A stretch of DNA of 64,000 nt from Aspidiotus rigidus (GCA_035079385.1 JAVHKY010000061.1:682001-746000); one strand, 5' to 3'; counted from the stretch's first letter, positions 37,056 to 47,772 are shown. Notes: generated by a model not told the origin, from the sequence alone. Program-made: numbers and translations.

Positions 37056-37575
37056 ATTTACATTGGACTTGAGATAGTTCTACTAGAATATGAGAAATAG
37101 TGGTGAGTAAACGCGCGAGAAATTTTCCCTTCAATCGCTTGTATATTTATCGGAAAGAAACTTTTCTCAAAAAATAATTATTAAAATCGCTAACCTTACC
37201 GGGTAAAATTGCCCTTTACCATAAGATATTAAGAAAAACGAATATTGCCTCTTACTATCTTTATATCGACAGAGTAAGTGATCTCTTCAGAATAAGCAAA
37301 TATACGCAGCCTACGTGTTTTTGTAATGTTAGGAATTGAGAAATACTGATAGGCATATTTCTTCCTACTTATAAACAATCTCTATTTGAGTGTTTTTTGA
37401 TTGTATGTTCATGAAGGGTAAGATATCTGAAGATATCTAATTGACATTCATGTTTAGTTTATTTTGAGGAAGAAGGAAGTGAGAAAGAAGGAAGAAAAGA
37501 AAATTAAGAGACCATTGCAATGGCATCGGGGAACCAGCAAGCTTCGCGGTCGGTCCCATGGAAACAACATGTTTT

Positions 37576-37844
37576 AACAGGGAACTGTTCTATGGGGGGC
37601 TTTTTGAGAAATTTGCCGTGCGTCGTCCAACAAAAAACTTGCAAAAATTTCGCCTCTCGAGCCATATATGATAGGAATTTTTCCAAGTCCCCCTTCTATC
37701 ATCGAGATTCGAGAAAAATGTAGACTCTCAAACTATATTATACTAGGCTTATAGTAGGTCTAGGCCTTTTTTATACTAGCTTTGTCTAGGCTTCCTTGAA
37801 TTCTCAATACCAAATTCCATATGACTCATAAAACAGGTTCCCTG
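37576..37844. repeat. MITE family B copy (AACAGGGAAC...GTTCCCTG ends)
   Basis: Ends AACAGGGAACTGTTCTATGG and ATAAAACAGGTTCCCTG are inverted. The interior includes CAAGTCCCCCTTCTATCAT, shared with the copy at 59361-59580. Partial ends of the family occur near 23762, 24473, 46110 and 46440. Confidence 0.75.
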
Positions 37845-37956
37845 CGTCCCTCGTTTAACTTTGTTAAGGAAGAGGTAATTACTTTGATGAAATGATGGTG
37901 AGAGAAATAATCGAGGAAATATAGTCAACAAAGAAGGTATGGAAAGAACTAGCAGA

Positions 37957-38136
37957 TTTTGAATGGAAGTAAAGGAAAATGAATGAGAGGAAAAATATAA
38001 TGTTAGATAGAAGATACAGAAAAAGGGCCGAGATAAGAATAAAGAAAAATAACAATGAATTTAGAAGGCAGGTACAAATAAATGATTAAAAAAAAAAAAA
38101 ATGATGGCCAATGAATATTGACGCTACGTTGTAACA
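37957..38136 (-). repeat. Copia 3' LTR
   Basis: About 93-95% similar to the 5' LTR. A poly(A/T) run of different length (38087-38101) accounts for part of the difference. Confidence 0.92.
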
Positions 38137-38359
38137 CTTTCCCTCGTCAATTTGAATTTGAACTTTGTCATTGTTTTTGTTAATCACATGGACGAGGTGC
38201 CGATAGTACTTGTAAGTTCACAGGAGCCCATTCCCACCTTTTTGCGTAATTTATGTAAATGTGGTGCCGGTAGTGGTTTTATTAGGGCATCGGCTATCTG
38301 CAACTTTGTAGATACCGGTACTCTTTGGACTTGAATAATACTTACCTTTAAAAACGTAG

Positions 38360-39760
38360 TCACGAATAAGTAGGTGCTTTCTCGCTAGGTATATGTTTTG
38401 TACGTTGATGTAGTTTGGGATTTTCTGCAATTCTTATAGCTGTGAAGTTGTCCACTTGAATGATTGGAACAATCTTGGTGTTGGTTATTTCATAAAGAAG
38501 TCGACTTAACCAAATGGCTTCTTTTGACGCCTCTGTTGCCGCGATAATCTCTGCTTCTGCAGATGAATCTAATACTGTACTTTGACGTTCGCTGATCCAA
38601 GAAATTGCGCCGTCTGCGAATTTCATTATAACACCTGACGTAGAGTTCCCTGAGCTGCTGCAGCCAGCAAAATCTGCATCACTGTAGCATTCAAAATCTT
38701 CTATCCCTTGATGGTACAGGATACCAAGGTTGATTGTTCCGGCAATATATCTGAAAACGCGTTTGAGTTGTGAAATGTCTTCTTGGGTTGGATCTTGTAA
38801 CAACCATAACAGAATGCTGACACTGAATGCCAGATTTGGTCGTGTGCCGAGCATCAGATACATTAAGGCTCCCACAGCCTGTTGATATGGAAAAGTTAAT
38901 GAAGCTTTTCCATTTTCTTTCCCTGCTTCAAGACTTTTCTCTTTGGTGATTTCTGCTTTACCTGATGCTGTCACAATTTTCATCATGGGTGTGGCAACAG
39001 TATTGCATTCATCAAAGTTGAAATGTTCAAGTATCTTCTTTGCAAAGGCAGACTGACAGATTGTCACATTCCCAGTGTCTGATCTGTTAATTTTGAGACC
39101 AAGATAAAAACTAGTTTTCTTCAATATAATCTTGAATTCATTCTTCAATTCTTGAAGAAATGACTGTAAGTCTTCTTCTTGACTAGCAGCGACTAATCCA
39201 TTGTCCACGTAGAGTACCAAAAAGATTTTTTTCTTGTTTTTCTCTCAAATATAGAGACATAGATCTTCTTTGCTGGCTTCAAATTTGAGGTTTTGTAAAA
39301 AGGCTCCAATTTGTTTATTCCAACAGCGAGGAGCTTGTTTCAGGCCATATAAACTCCTAATAAGTCTACAGACTTTGTCGCTTCCATCTTCATAACCATC
39401 TGGTTGTTTCATATATATGGCTTCTTCCAGTTTGCCATATAGAAAAGCTGTAGATACATCAAATTAGGCCAAACGCATATTTTTGCTTGCTGCTGTACTT
39501 AGAAGTATAGCCGTACAGTTGTCATTCTTGCTACGGGACTGAATGTTTGATTAAAGTCAATACCCTTTCTTTGACTGAATCCTTTGATAACAAGTCTTGC
39601 TTTGTACTTGTCAATACTTCCGTCGGGATTCATTTTCATTCTAAAGGTCCATCTACACGGCAGAGCCTTGGCACCTTCTGGTAATTTGACAAGTTCCCAA
39701 GTGTTGTTCTCTTTGAGAGACTGAATTTCTTGGTCCGTGGCTTTTTTCCATTCCTCGTTA
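38360..39760 (-). pseudogene. Copia reverse transcriptase/RNase H region, broken
   Basis: Read on the minus strand, the RVT_2 segment starts near 39760 ([12 protein letters not shown], then [20 protein letters not shown]). It continues through YGLKQAPRCWN near 39330, the catalytic box near 39210, GALMYLMLGTRPNLAF and the RNase H-like segment (YSDADFAGC, LDSSAEAEI) down to 38360. Several stops and frameshifts interrupt it. The catalytic YVDD box reads YVDN, losing one of the two adjacent metal-binding aspartates, so even the intact 286-codon part would be inactive. Confidence 0.85.
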
Positions 39761-39764
39761 TTCT

Positions 39765-39800
39765 CACTTTTAACTCGTTATTCTCACTTTTAACTCATCA
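39765..39800. other. Integrase deletion junction with a 22-bp duplication
   Basis: TTATTCTCACTTTTAACTCG is repeated in tandem exactly where the pol frame passes from the gag-pre-integrase segment (C-x2-C-x2-GK pattern near 39900, DVCGSFDE near 39800) to the start of the reverse transcriptase. The integrase core is missing between them. Confidence 0.7.
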
Positions 39801-40489
39801 AACGAACCGCATACATCCATGAAAAATAGTTCACCAGGTTCTTCTGCCTTTTTCCTAGTGCCAAATGGCATACAATGAGCTTTACCGTACATACAGGGCT
39901 CACATATTGTACTGTCATACCAACGTTCACTTTCAGATTCAGTTCTCTTTCTAACTTCATTTTCATATATTGCTTATCTTGATGTCCCCATCTCTCGTGA
40001 TATAGGTAGCTGTAGAATTGAAGTGTTATTCATCACCATATTTACTGTCGCACTGCCTTCAACTACTTTTGGGTTAACGTTTACTTTGTACAAGGTCCCA
40101 TATTTTTCACAAGCACCGCACATAATTTTCCTTTTGTCAACTAGAAATGAACATTCTGTCGCTGATGAGACAAATTCGCTATTTAGGTTTCTATCATGTG
40201 CTGCCAGAACTGAAAAGAGATTTCTCGAAATATCAGGTACAAGCCAGACATCCTTCAGTAGTAAACTCTCAACTTTATTGTCAACGCAAGATAGAACTTC
40301 AATAGAGCCAGATCCGATTGCATTCAATTTTTGTTTCCCAGCTGCTTTTACAACACATGGATATTCAAATTCTTTAAATTCAATAAAAAATTTGGGACTG
40401 TTTGTAATATGTTTTGTTGCTCCATTATCAATCCACCAATCATTCTTATTTCCTTCTGTGGTAAAAGCTTTATTGCATATTGAGACCAA
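39800..40489 (-). pseudogene. Copia protease and gag-pre-integrase segment
   Basis: The minus-strand frame has WWIDNGATKHITNS, the Copia protease active-site block, with Asn where Ser is usual in D-S-G-A-T. After a frame change near 39974 the zinc-binding C-x2-C-x2-GK end of the pre-integrase domain follows. Confidence 0.75.
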
Positions 40490-41368
40490 CGCTGCAACGC
40501 AACCTTGAACTTAGAACTGCTAGTATCTGATTCTATAACACTGTTATGCACTTTGTTCTTACAAGGGCGCCCTTCTTTAATCCATTTGGGGCATTTTCTT
40601 AACCAATGTCCTTCTTCATTACAAAAGTGACATTTTGAATTCTTATACTTTGCCCATCTATCAAAGTTTTCTTTTTTTTCTCTATTCGCTCTTATTACCA
40701 GCGCTTCTTGAGTTAGTTTCTCACTTTGGTTTGACAAGGACAGATTACATTCAAACATACAGAGCTGTGCAACAAGTTCGTCTAAAGTTTTTGCTTCATC
40801 CTTTGTTGACAACATCCAACTCGATCAGAAATTCTCAAAATAATTTGGCAGAATGTGTAAAATTTTACTTACAAGCAGTAACTCTGGAAGAGTATTTTCC
40901 TTTTACAACTTAAGCCCCTTATTCAATTCTACCCATAAATTCTTCAACTTTGCTATGTGAGTTGACACGTTTTTGCCGGATGTCCAAGTGAATGCGAAAA
41001 AAATGTGTACACAGCTAGCTTGAATACTTGATCCTTTGTGGTAGCTTCAAAGTACTGATGAAGCATATCCCAAGCTTTAGCTGCTGTTTCAGTGTTCATA
41101 ATTTTTTGGTAGACGTCGTCGCTGTAACAGTGGAACCAATTAATGTCTTGGTATAACTATTTGCCTTACAAAATACTTCTCGCTTTTGATACTCTTTGTG
41201 ATCCGCATCTGACGCTCCATCTGCCAGCTCCTCTGGTTTTGTCAACCTCCTCTCTACAACAGCTAACGCATTTTCATGATAATCCAGTATATCACAAACT
41301 TTGCGTTTCCAGGTTGGCCAATCTATCTCTCCACTTACAGGTTTTATATTTTTCGCCAAGTTTTCCAT
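40348..41368 (-). pseudogene. Copia gag, broken
   Basis: The probable start at 41366-41368 begins MENLAKNIKPVSGEIDWPTW, a Copia-type gag N-terminus. After frameshifts between about 41100 and 40815 it resumes with helical sequence and a CCHC zinc knuckle CHFCNEEGHWLRKC near 40590-40630. Gag would package element RNA. Confidence 0.8.
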
Positions 41369-41423
41369 TTTTCCTTTTAAAGTGTAGCTCTCTTTTACAA
41401 TACAGCACCTGGGCCCATAACCT

Positions 41424-41602
41424 TTTGAGTGGAAGTCTAGGAAAATGAATGAGAGGAAAAATATAATGTTAGATAGAAGATACAGAAAAAAGGCCGAGAT
41501 AAGAATAAAGAAAAATAACAATGAATTTAGGAGGTAGGTACAAATAAATGATAAAAAAAAAAAAAAATGATGGCTAATGAATATTGACGCTATGTTGTAA
41601 CA
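41424..41602 (-). repeat. Copia 5' LTR
   Basis: Partner of 37957-38136. It begins TGTTACAACATAGCG on the minus strand and would carry the element promoter. Confidence 0.92.
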
Positions 41603-42246
41603 GCAGAGAGTTGGAAAATAATGTTGTTGGGAGTGTGAAAGATAAAGGAGGAAAAATAACAACAGACAGAAAACTCTTGGTATCAGAAGCTACAGATTAT
41701 TACCAAAAATTATACACAGAGACAGAGATAGGTACGCTTGAGAATGGAACCGCAGTTCAAACAAAGGACGATACAAACCAAAACGCCCTTCCTTTCCCAT
41801 ACATACTAACACAAGAAATAAACGTAGCATTCAGAAACTTGAAAGTAGGGGAAGCACCAGGGCCAGACAAAATTGACAGTGGAACTTTATAAATATTTAC
41901 AAAGGAAATTGAAACCACAGTAAAAGATATATTTAAGAATAGGTTTGGTATAAATTGTACGTAGGTAAAATTCTACGCTGGGAAAATTATACACCTAATG
42001 AAAATTATACGCAGATATAATTCTTTGCAGGGGGCATGCACCACATGAACATTTTTCGCAAAACTGATCGGGTGCGGACAGTGAGGAAAAAAAGGTTCCT
42101 TTTGAACGTTGTGAGTCTCGATTAATCAACGCAAGTTAACACGTACAAGAACTATAAGCTTAAAAAAAAATAAAACGTGAAAGCCGAATACTCCGACGTG
42201 GAGTAAAACATGCAAACCAAAACATGCAAACCGCAGAAAAATAAAA

Positions 42247-42286
42247 GACGACGAGCGCTTTCGGTTAAATAACCATCTTCAAGCCT
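42247..42286 (-). ncRNA. Degenerate hammerhead-like core in Penelope family 2, left arm
   Basis: The minus strand reads TTGAAGA, T, the perfect hairpin GGTTA-TT-TAACC, GAAA, the palindrome AGCGCT, then C. This is the family 1 layout with U for the first C of CUGANGA. Helix I pairing is weak, so activity is doubtful. Confidence 0.45.
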
Positions 42287-42399
42287 GAAATGAAAGCAAC
42301 TGACGAACAAAAGAGAAGAAGGAGGTATTAAGATCGTCCAAACGAGAAATCCTACCACCTCCCTCCCCCGAGACACGATCCGCGATCGCCGATCGCCGT

Positions 42400-42906
42400 T
42401 TGCGTTGGATCAGTCTCCCTTTCCTGGGGAAGTTCTCCCTGCAATTGGGTCGGGCCCTTCGCCCGTTTGGCTTCAGACCCGCGTTTTACAACCCTACCAC
42501 AGTCAAGAGGTTGTTTGTGAGACTGAAGGACCCCATACCTGTCGGTGAGAGGAGTGGTGTGTATAAGTTGGAGTGTGAGGATTGTGGAGGCTTTTATATT
42601 GGTGAGACCAGCCGCCAAATGAAAGTTAGAGTAGCTGAGCACCTGAAGTCTTGGAAGAAGGGACACTTAGGGGAATCAGCTTTCGCCGATCACTTAATAA
42701 ACAGTGGCCACAGCTTCCGCGAGGGATCCGAAAAGCTCCTCCATAAGGAGAATTCCTACCGTAAGCGTATCGCCCTCGAGAATATAGAGATAATTCGTCA
42801 TCTCAACACTGACGGTATCACTGTACTCAATTTGTACATTCTGGAGGATGGCCTGATCGAACTGGTTTATGACTCACACCGTGATTTCTCGTTTGGACGA
42901 TCTTAA
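42400..42906 (+). CDS. Penelope-like GIY-YIG endonuclease domain (C-terminal part of RT-EN), partial
   Basis: 168 codons without stops. Linker sequence with FGFRPAFYNPTTVKRLFVRL is followed by GVYKLECEDCGGFYIGET (the GIY and YIG strands with intervening Cys residues), RVAEH, HLINSGH and a Glu-bearing ALENIEIIRHL helix, the catalytic layout of GIY-YIG nucleases. The reverse transcriptase that should precede it is missing, so the ATG is not the true start. Confidence 0.88.
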   Translation: MRWISLPFLGKFSLQLGRALRPFGFRPAFYNPTTVKRLFVRLKDPIPVGERSGVYKLECEDCGGFYIGETSRQMKVRVAEHLKSWKKGHLGESAFADHLINSGHSFREGSEKLLHKENSYRKRIALENIEIIRHLNTDGITVLNLYILEDGLIELVYDSHRDFSFGRS

Positions 42907-42946
42907 TACCTCGTTCTTCTCTTTTGTCCGTCAGTTGCTTTCATTT

Positions 42947-42988
42947 CAGGTTTGAAGATGGTTATTTAACCGATAGCGCTCGTCGTCT
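42947..42988 (+). ncRNA. Degenerate hammerhead-like core in Penelope family 2, right arm
   Basis: Same motif as 42247-42286 but with GATA in place of GAAA, which should abolish catalysis. It lies just 3' of the endonuclease stop. Confidence 0.4.
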
Positions 42989-43760
42989 TTTATTTTTCTG
43001 CGGTTTGCATGTTTTACTCCACGTCGGAATATTCGTCTTTCACGTTTTATTATGGATAGCCGTAACTTGAAGGAACGGATTCGTTTAACTATAAGCTTCT
43101 GGAGCTTCGATGACCGACAGTAGCATGAAAGTTTGAGAATTTACATTACCTCTTACAAGAAGGTGAAACAACTTGAAAAGATCATAACAAGCTTCTGTCA
43201 GAAAATGAAAGACGAATCTGAATTGCGCGTAAGTAATTGAAAAATTACTTTCTCAATTATCATTATTGTACTGTAAGGTCTATGAAACAGTCTGAAAGTA
43301 CATACTTCGTGTTATGTGGCATCTCTAAAATTAGTTTTGAGTGAACGCGGTAAACAAAAACTTGTGGACGGTGGGTATATTTCCGTAAAAGATGAAGTTG
43401 TAGGTACACTGGAATTGGGAATTTTTTACCATGAAAGAATATCGTATTATCAATTGACAACCCTTTCTTTCTACCTGTGAAGAATTATATCTGCGTAAAA
43501 TTTTCATTAGGCGTATAATTTTCCCTGCGCAGAATTTTACCTACGTACAATTTTCTCTGTGTATAATTTTCGTTTGCGTACAATTTATTTGTGTACGATT
43601 TCCTCCGTACAAATTACCGGACAACAATAAAATAATAGAAGAAAAGCATATCCCATTGTAATGGAAAAAGTCAGAAATAATAATAATCGAGAAAAAAGGA
43701 GATACGAGTAAATACGATCTAAATAATTGCAGACCTATCAGCTTTGTGAAATAATTAAAA

Positions 43761-44974
43761 GAAAACGGAGTATTTTATGACAACGTGTCATAAATTCCAT
43801 AAATATTTCATCCATAAATATGATAATTTCATAACCCAAATTAACGTAATTGAATTATGAAATTAATTAATTAACAACAAATCAAGGTCCGCTAAGGATG
43901 TTCATCAACTTCTCTATCATGGAAAGTGAGAGGAGCCTCACGAAGAGGGAAGAGGATGCAGTGGTAGTCTTGACTCACGGAGTGTAATTTTCAATAAAGC
44001 TAGTCAGTTAGAGCGAAGGGAAAAAATGTATATTATTGGCGAATAACAACTGTAATTATAAACGAACAATAATAACCTTTGTAGGATAGGTCGGATGGTG
44101 AATCCCCTTCCAATTCACCTTAATACAAGGAAACTCCGGAGAAATCATTTGGCACCTAACGACAGAAAAAACATCACCGTCAGTCACAGACGTCAGAAAA
44201 TATTCTCAAGCACTACGAGGCAAAGAGAAGAAAAATATGTGGACTATAAGTGGTATATCAAAACCACGTAGAAATTTGAGTTAGCGTCGAGCTGTACATC
44301 GTTTAATGAGAGCAAGGCACCGGCCTCTTAAAATATATACATAACCGTATGTCAGAAAAAGACGAGAATAGAAATTGCCGAGCAAGGGTAAAAATATTCA
44401 TCGGAATGAAATAATAACGAAAGAATATAATACTGACCTAATTAACCATCGTGGACATCGCGCAAAGTTAACCTTAAATAACACATTCGCAAAAGCGAAC
44501 AGAATTAACTCTGAATAACAAGTGAAATTGTAGAACGATAAGCGAAATTATTGTAAGGTATAACAGACAGAAAAAAATAGAAGATATGAAATACTGAAAC
44601 CTTATACTGTACCAACAAACCGAGGACAAAATAAGGTATGCCATCACAAGTTTGAAAGATCGTCCAGACCAAAAAATTTGTTCTCCTACCAGTTTTCTTC
44701 TTTTGTTATTGAACATAAAGGAAGAGAAATCTGGCGATTACAGGGATTTCTCCGCCAGGGGTAGAATCCAGTCCTGATCTTATTGAATGACGGGATCTAA
44801 TAAAGGACCAAGGACCGTTTCTAACAATGGAACCTTACGCGTGCGTTTATCTTCAGCGCTAAGGTCATATAGGAGATAATCATATGCTTATCTACAAGAT
44901 GATTAGGCGACATAATAATTAATAATCCAATTAATCATAAATAATAATTAATATCAGCCATAAATAATAATCTA
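43761..44974. other. Gene-less stretch, unassigned repeat-like sequence
   Basis: No domain-bearing ORF. Moderately purine-rich sequence that may be the untranslated tail of the broken non-LTR element or an old LTR remnant; I cannot tell which. Confidence 0.4.
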
Positions 44975-45300
44975 ATATATCTAATATATAAAGCAGAAAG
45001 TTTGTCTCTGTCCTTTTATAACTCGAGAACCGCTGTACTTAAAGACTTGAAATTTTCGCCACATATTCGTATTATTCCAGAATAAATTTTGAATCATAAA
45101 TGAAAATTTTAGCTCCCATAGAAAAAAAGTTCTTATTAAAAATTGTGTACCCTCGCTGTACGCGTCACTTGATGTAATTCGATTTACCGAAGAAGGATGA
45201 CTACACGCAACTGTCGACTGTATTTCTCTCCTACCCTCATATCCTGTATTCTTGAGATCCGGATTTTAGTGCTACCTTCTAATTGCAGCACGTTAGAGGT
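44975..45300 (+). repeat. Single-arm copy of the 14853-15480 inverted-repeat family
   Basis: AAAGCAGAAAGTTTGTCT through CCATAGAAAAAAAGTTCTTA to GACTACACGCAACTGTC matches the left arm at 14863-15098 almost base for base. The opposite arm is missing. Confidence 0.85.
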
Positions 45301-45479
45301 GTGTTCTTTACGTTACCGGAAGTACGGAACTCTTCTAATACATATATGAAGTAGAATGTTTGTCTTTCTGTATGGTATTCTGTTTGCATGTCTGTTATTT
45401 GAACGCTTTTACCTATTGACTTGAAATATTTTTTGAACATTTTATTTTTATTCGAATAAAGTTTTAGGTCTTCACCCTT

Positions 45480-46130
45480 CCTGCTTCCTTTATGCTCCCT
45501 CCGAAAGGAGTAATGAGCGAGAAGAAAAAAAAAAAAAAAACAAGGAATTTTGACGTACTAAAACTGCTTCTCACTCTACCCGTTATTCTAAATGTTGAAA
45601 CGCGTTAAGCTTCGCAGTTCTAAAAATTCAATTGTTGTAATAACTCGAATTTTACAAAAAATTTTATTGAACAAAAATCGTAGCCCCTGTAATTTCCTTT
45701 TGAATGAGTCTAATTTTGGAGGAAATTTGGAAACTATTGGTATTTTGGCTGATGCGTATTCATCATCGTCGTGTTCACACAGAGAGAACATTTAAACCGG
45801 TTGCTCTGGTGCTCTGGATGAATCCATAGAGACTATTCAAGTTTTACATATTTTTATATCGTAATTTCTTTTGCAATGAATCCAATTTTCAATTTTAAAA
45901 GGAGACGTTTAAGTAAAATAATTTCTTGAAAATTCGCCCTTCTTTTGTGATAAATATCGTCGTCAGACTTCGAATCGACCTAATAAAAGGTACCGGGTTT
46001 GAGTGTAAAATGTGAAAATTACATCTGTTTCTCATACAAAAAACGACTAAGTGCGTCTCATGCGTCCATGCAGACTGATGTAATGCGTTAGGAGTATGGC
46101 TGGTTTTCAACAGGCAACCTATTTAATAAT
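45480..46130 (-). repeat. Repeat block related to 15690-16400 and 23760-24420
   Basis: Inverted relative to those copies; shares TACATCAGTCTGCATGGACG-type and CGTCGTCAGA blocks. A further partial stretch with GATGTAATGCG occurs at 46540-46760. Confidence 0.65.
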
Positions 46131-46884
46131 AGAGGGAGAGGGTAAATGGAAGATAAATGACGGACGCTGCCGGCAAAACGTGGGATTTGGAAAAGTTTTG
46201 ACAGCTCCGTGCTGTACGTAATTAAAGCGAGACGTGAAAATTTCAAATATTTAGTTTCACCACGGAGCTATAGGAGAGATAGGAGTGGGATTTGGAAAAA
46301 TTTCGAATATTGAGCTATATCTGATAGGGGGGGGGGGGATAGACTTGGAGAAATATGGACTTTCGAGTTCAAACTTCCGAGGTAGTGAGAAACAAAGTTT
46401 AACCTTTATTTAGAAAAAGTATAAACAAAGAAACCCCCATAAAACAGGTTCACTTCTGGCCTCGACTAAACAGTTAATAAAGGCAATATCCCGAGCAGTT
46501 AACGAAATAAGCTGCGAGTTATCTGTTATCGTCATGAGAGTTTGAAACTACCTGAGAACAAGTACTGGGTTCGAGGATGAATTGTGAAAATTACATTCGG
46601 TTTCTCATATAGGAAACGTCTGAGTGCGTCTCATGCCTCTATACAGACTGATGTAATGCGCGTCAGGGGTATGGCAGTCTTTTTTCGTCCATTTCTTCCG
46701 TAATCATTGCGACTGCGGTAAAATATTGATGAATTGGTCTGCATTTTGCTGAATTACAGCCTTTAGAGTACAGGCGGGTCTTTGGTACACTTTCCCTATG
46801 ATAAAAATTCATTAAATTAACAAAAAATACACTCCAAAAAAAAATTAATGCACAAACGTTTCCCAAAAACATTCAGACATTATT

Positions 46885-47170
46885 TTACTCGTTTCTCATA
46901 CTTTTTCAGAGAAAATCACCAATCTGGCATAAGAAAATGGACTTTTTAAAATTGTAAGTTTCTAGACTACATATTGGTTCTGACTTGTATTTCAGACTTT
47001 TTTCAGAGAAAATCGCCGATCTGGTATAAGAAAATAGACTTTTTAAAAATTATAATTTCCTAGACTGCATATTCATTCTGACTTGTATTTCAGACTTTTT
47101 TCAGAGAAAAATCACTGATCTGGTATAAGAAAATAGACTTTTTAAAATGATAATTTCAGACATTATTTTA
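46885..47170. repeat. Tandem array, about 97-bp unit, 2.8 copies, at the edge of the virus-like block
   Basis: Units begin TTTTTCAGAGAAAATC (near 46902, 46999, 47097) and include TGGTATAAGAAAATAGACTT. Nothing similar occurs elsewhere in the window. The array sits directly left of the viral-type ORFs. Confidence 0.85.
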
Positions 47171-47338
47171 CTTGTTTCAATCAAAATGATTGATATTCAA
47201 CCTTTCTCTCTGTGTTTCTCATGTAGGAGTTGAGACCTAGGTACCTTTTAAAATCTTAATAAAAATGGTGTTATTGAAAAGAAAGTATAAAACTTATAAG
47301 TAAATCTAGTCTACAAATGTTTATGAACTTAGAAAAAT

Positions 47339-47707
47339 ATGAATACTTGTGAGAGCAGCTACCAAGACAATATCTATGAAGTTCATTTTGAAGAAAATCC
47401 TGAAGAGTATATGGAAGTTATAAGAGCAATCAAAAATGCGGAAATCTTATTCCTTGGTGGTAGTCCACTTTTTGATGATATTCGATTCTATGATCCACAA
47501 CCTCAAACTGATCTAGGATATGAATCAGATATAGATGAACCTAATATGGAGATAGTCAATGAACCAGATATAGATGAACCAAATATAGATATAATAAATG
47601 AACCAGATATTAAGATAATCAATGAACCAGATAATAGCTTACTATCAGCTAGCACATCTTGTGATAACTTGAGAAATAAATCTAATCAGGGAACAGAAAA
47701 TAAATAA
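47339..47707 (+). CDS. Acidic repeat-containing protein of the virus-like block, unknown function
   Basis: 122 codons, strongly acidic. The second half consists of an imperfect EPD/NxD repeat (units like NEPDIDEPN and INEPDI). It converges on the polymerase ORF. No signal peptide or membrane segment. I do not recognise the family. Confidence 0.5.
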   Translation: MNTCESSYQDNIYEVHFEENPEEYMEVIRAIKNAEILFLGGSPLFDDIRFYDPQPQTDLGYESDIDEPNMEIVNEPDIDEPNIDIINEPDIKIINEPDNSLLSASTSCDNLRNKSNQGTENK

Positions 47708-47772
47708 ATACCCAATTATTTTTTAACTAGAAATATCAATCAACCTTTTTATACTTATATAAATAATCAAAA

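Larger units (their letters stand above)
37952..41607 (-). mobile_element. Copia-type LTR retrotransposon, internally deleted, 5-bp target duplication
   Basis: Direct repeats of 180 and 179 bp (37957-38136, 41424-41602) begin TGTTACAAC and end CAAAA when read on the minus strand. GCAGA flanks both ends (37952-37956, 41603-41607). Next to the 5' LTR, 41404-41423 reads GGTTATGGGCCCAG on the minus strand, the Copia-style primer site matching the middle of initiator tRNA-Met. A GAGGGAAAG polypurine run abuts the 3' LTR. The internal region is only 3.3 kb and lacks most of the integrase. The insertion split an older non-LTR reverse transcriptase. Confidence 0.92.
42166..43051 (+). mobile_element. 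Penelope-like element fragment (family 2) with inverted flanking copies
   Basis: Segments 42166-42351 and 42891-43051 are about 95% reverse complements. They comprise the end of the endonuclease ORF and its 3' region, so the ORF is flanked by its own 3' end in opposite orientations. Inverted terminal repeats are a known Penelope arrangement. Confidence 0.75.
41950..43555. mobile_element. Inverted-repeat element carrying a Penelope-like endonuclease
   Basis: Ends of about 75 bp, at 41953-42025 and 43478-43552, are reverse complements with blocks AAATTGTACGTAGGTAAAAT and GCAGATATAATTCT. They contain an internally repeated GAAAATTATACGC-like motif. The element replaces the gap in the non-LTR reverse-transcriptase frame. 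Its interior is the Penelope-like structure at 42166-43051 plus unassigned sequence to 43478. Confidence 0.75.
41603..43760 (+). pseudogene. Non-LTR reverse-transcriptase ORF, split by two independent insertions
   Basis: Segment 41603-41944 encodes GSVKDKGGKITTDRKLL and NLKVGEAPGPDKI, the palm-entry motif of non-LTR reverse transcriptases (with a TAA near 41890). Segment 43615-43748 continues with IIEEKHIPL, a stop, then EKKGDTSKYDLNNCRPISFV, the next conserved motif. The missing link between them is replaced by the inverted-repeat element. Upstream, sequence before 37957 continues in frame across the Copia insertion. The catalytic FADD box is not present. Confidence 0.75.
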
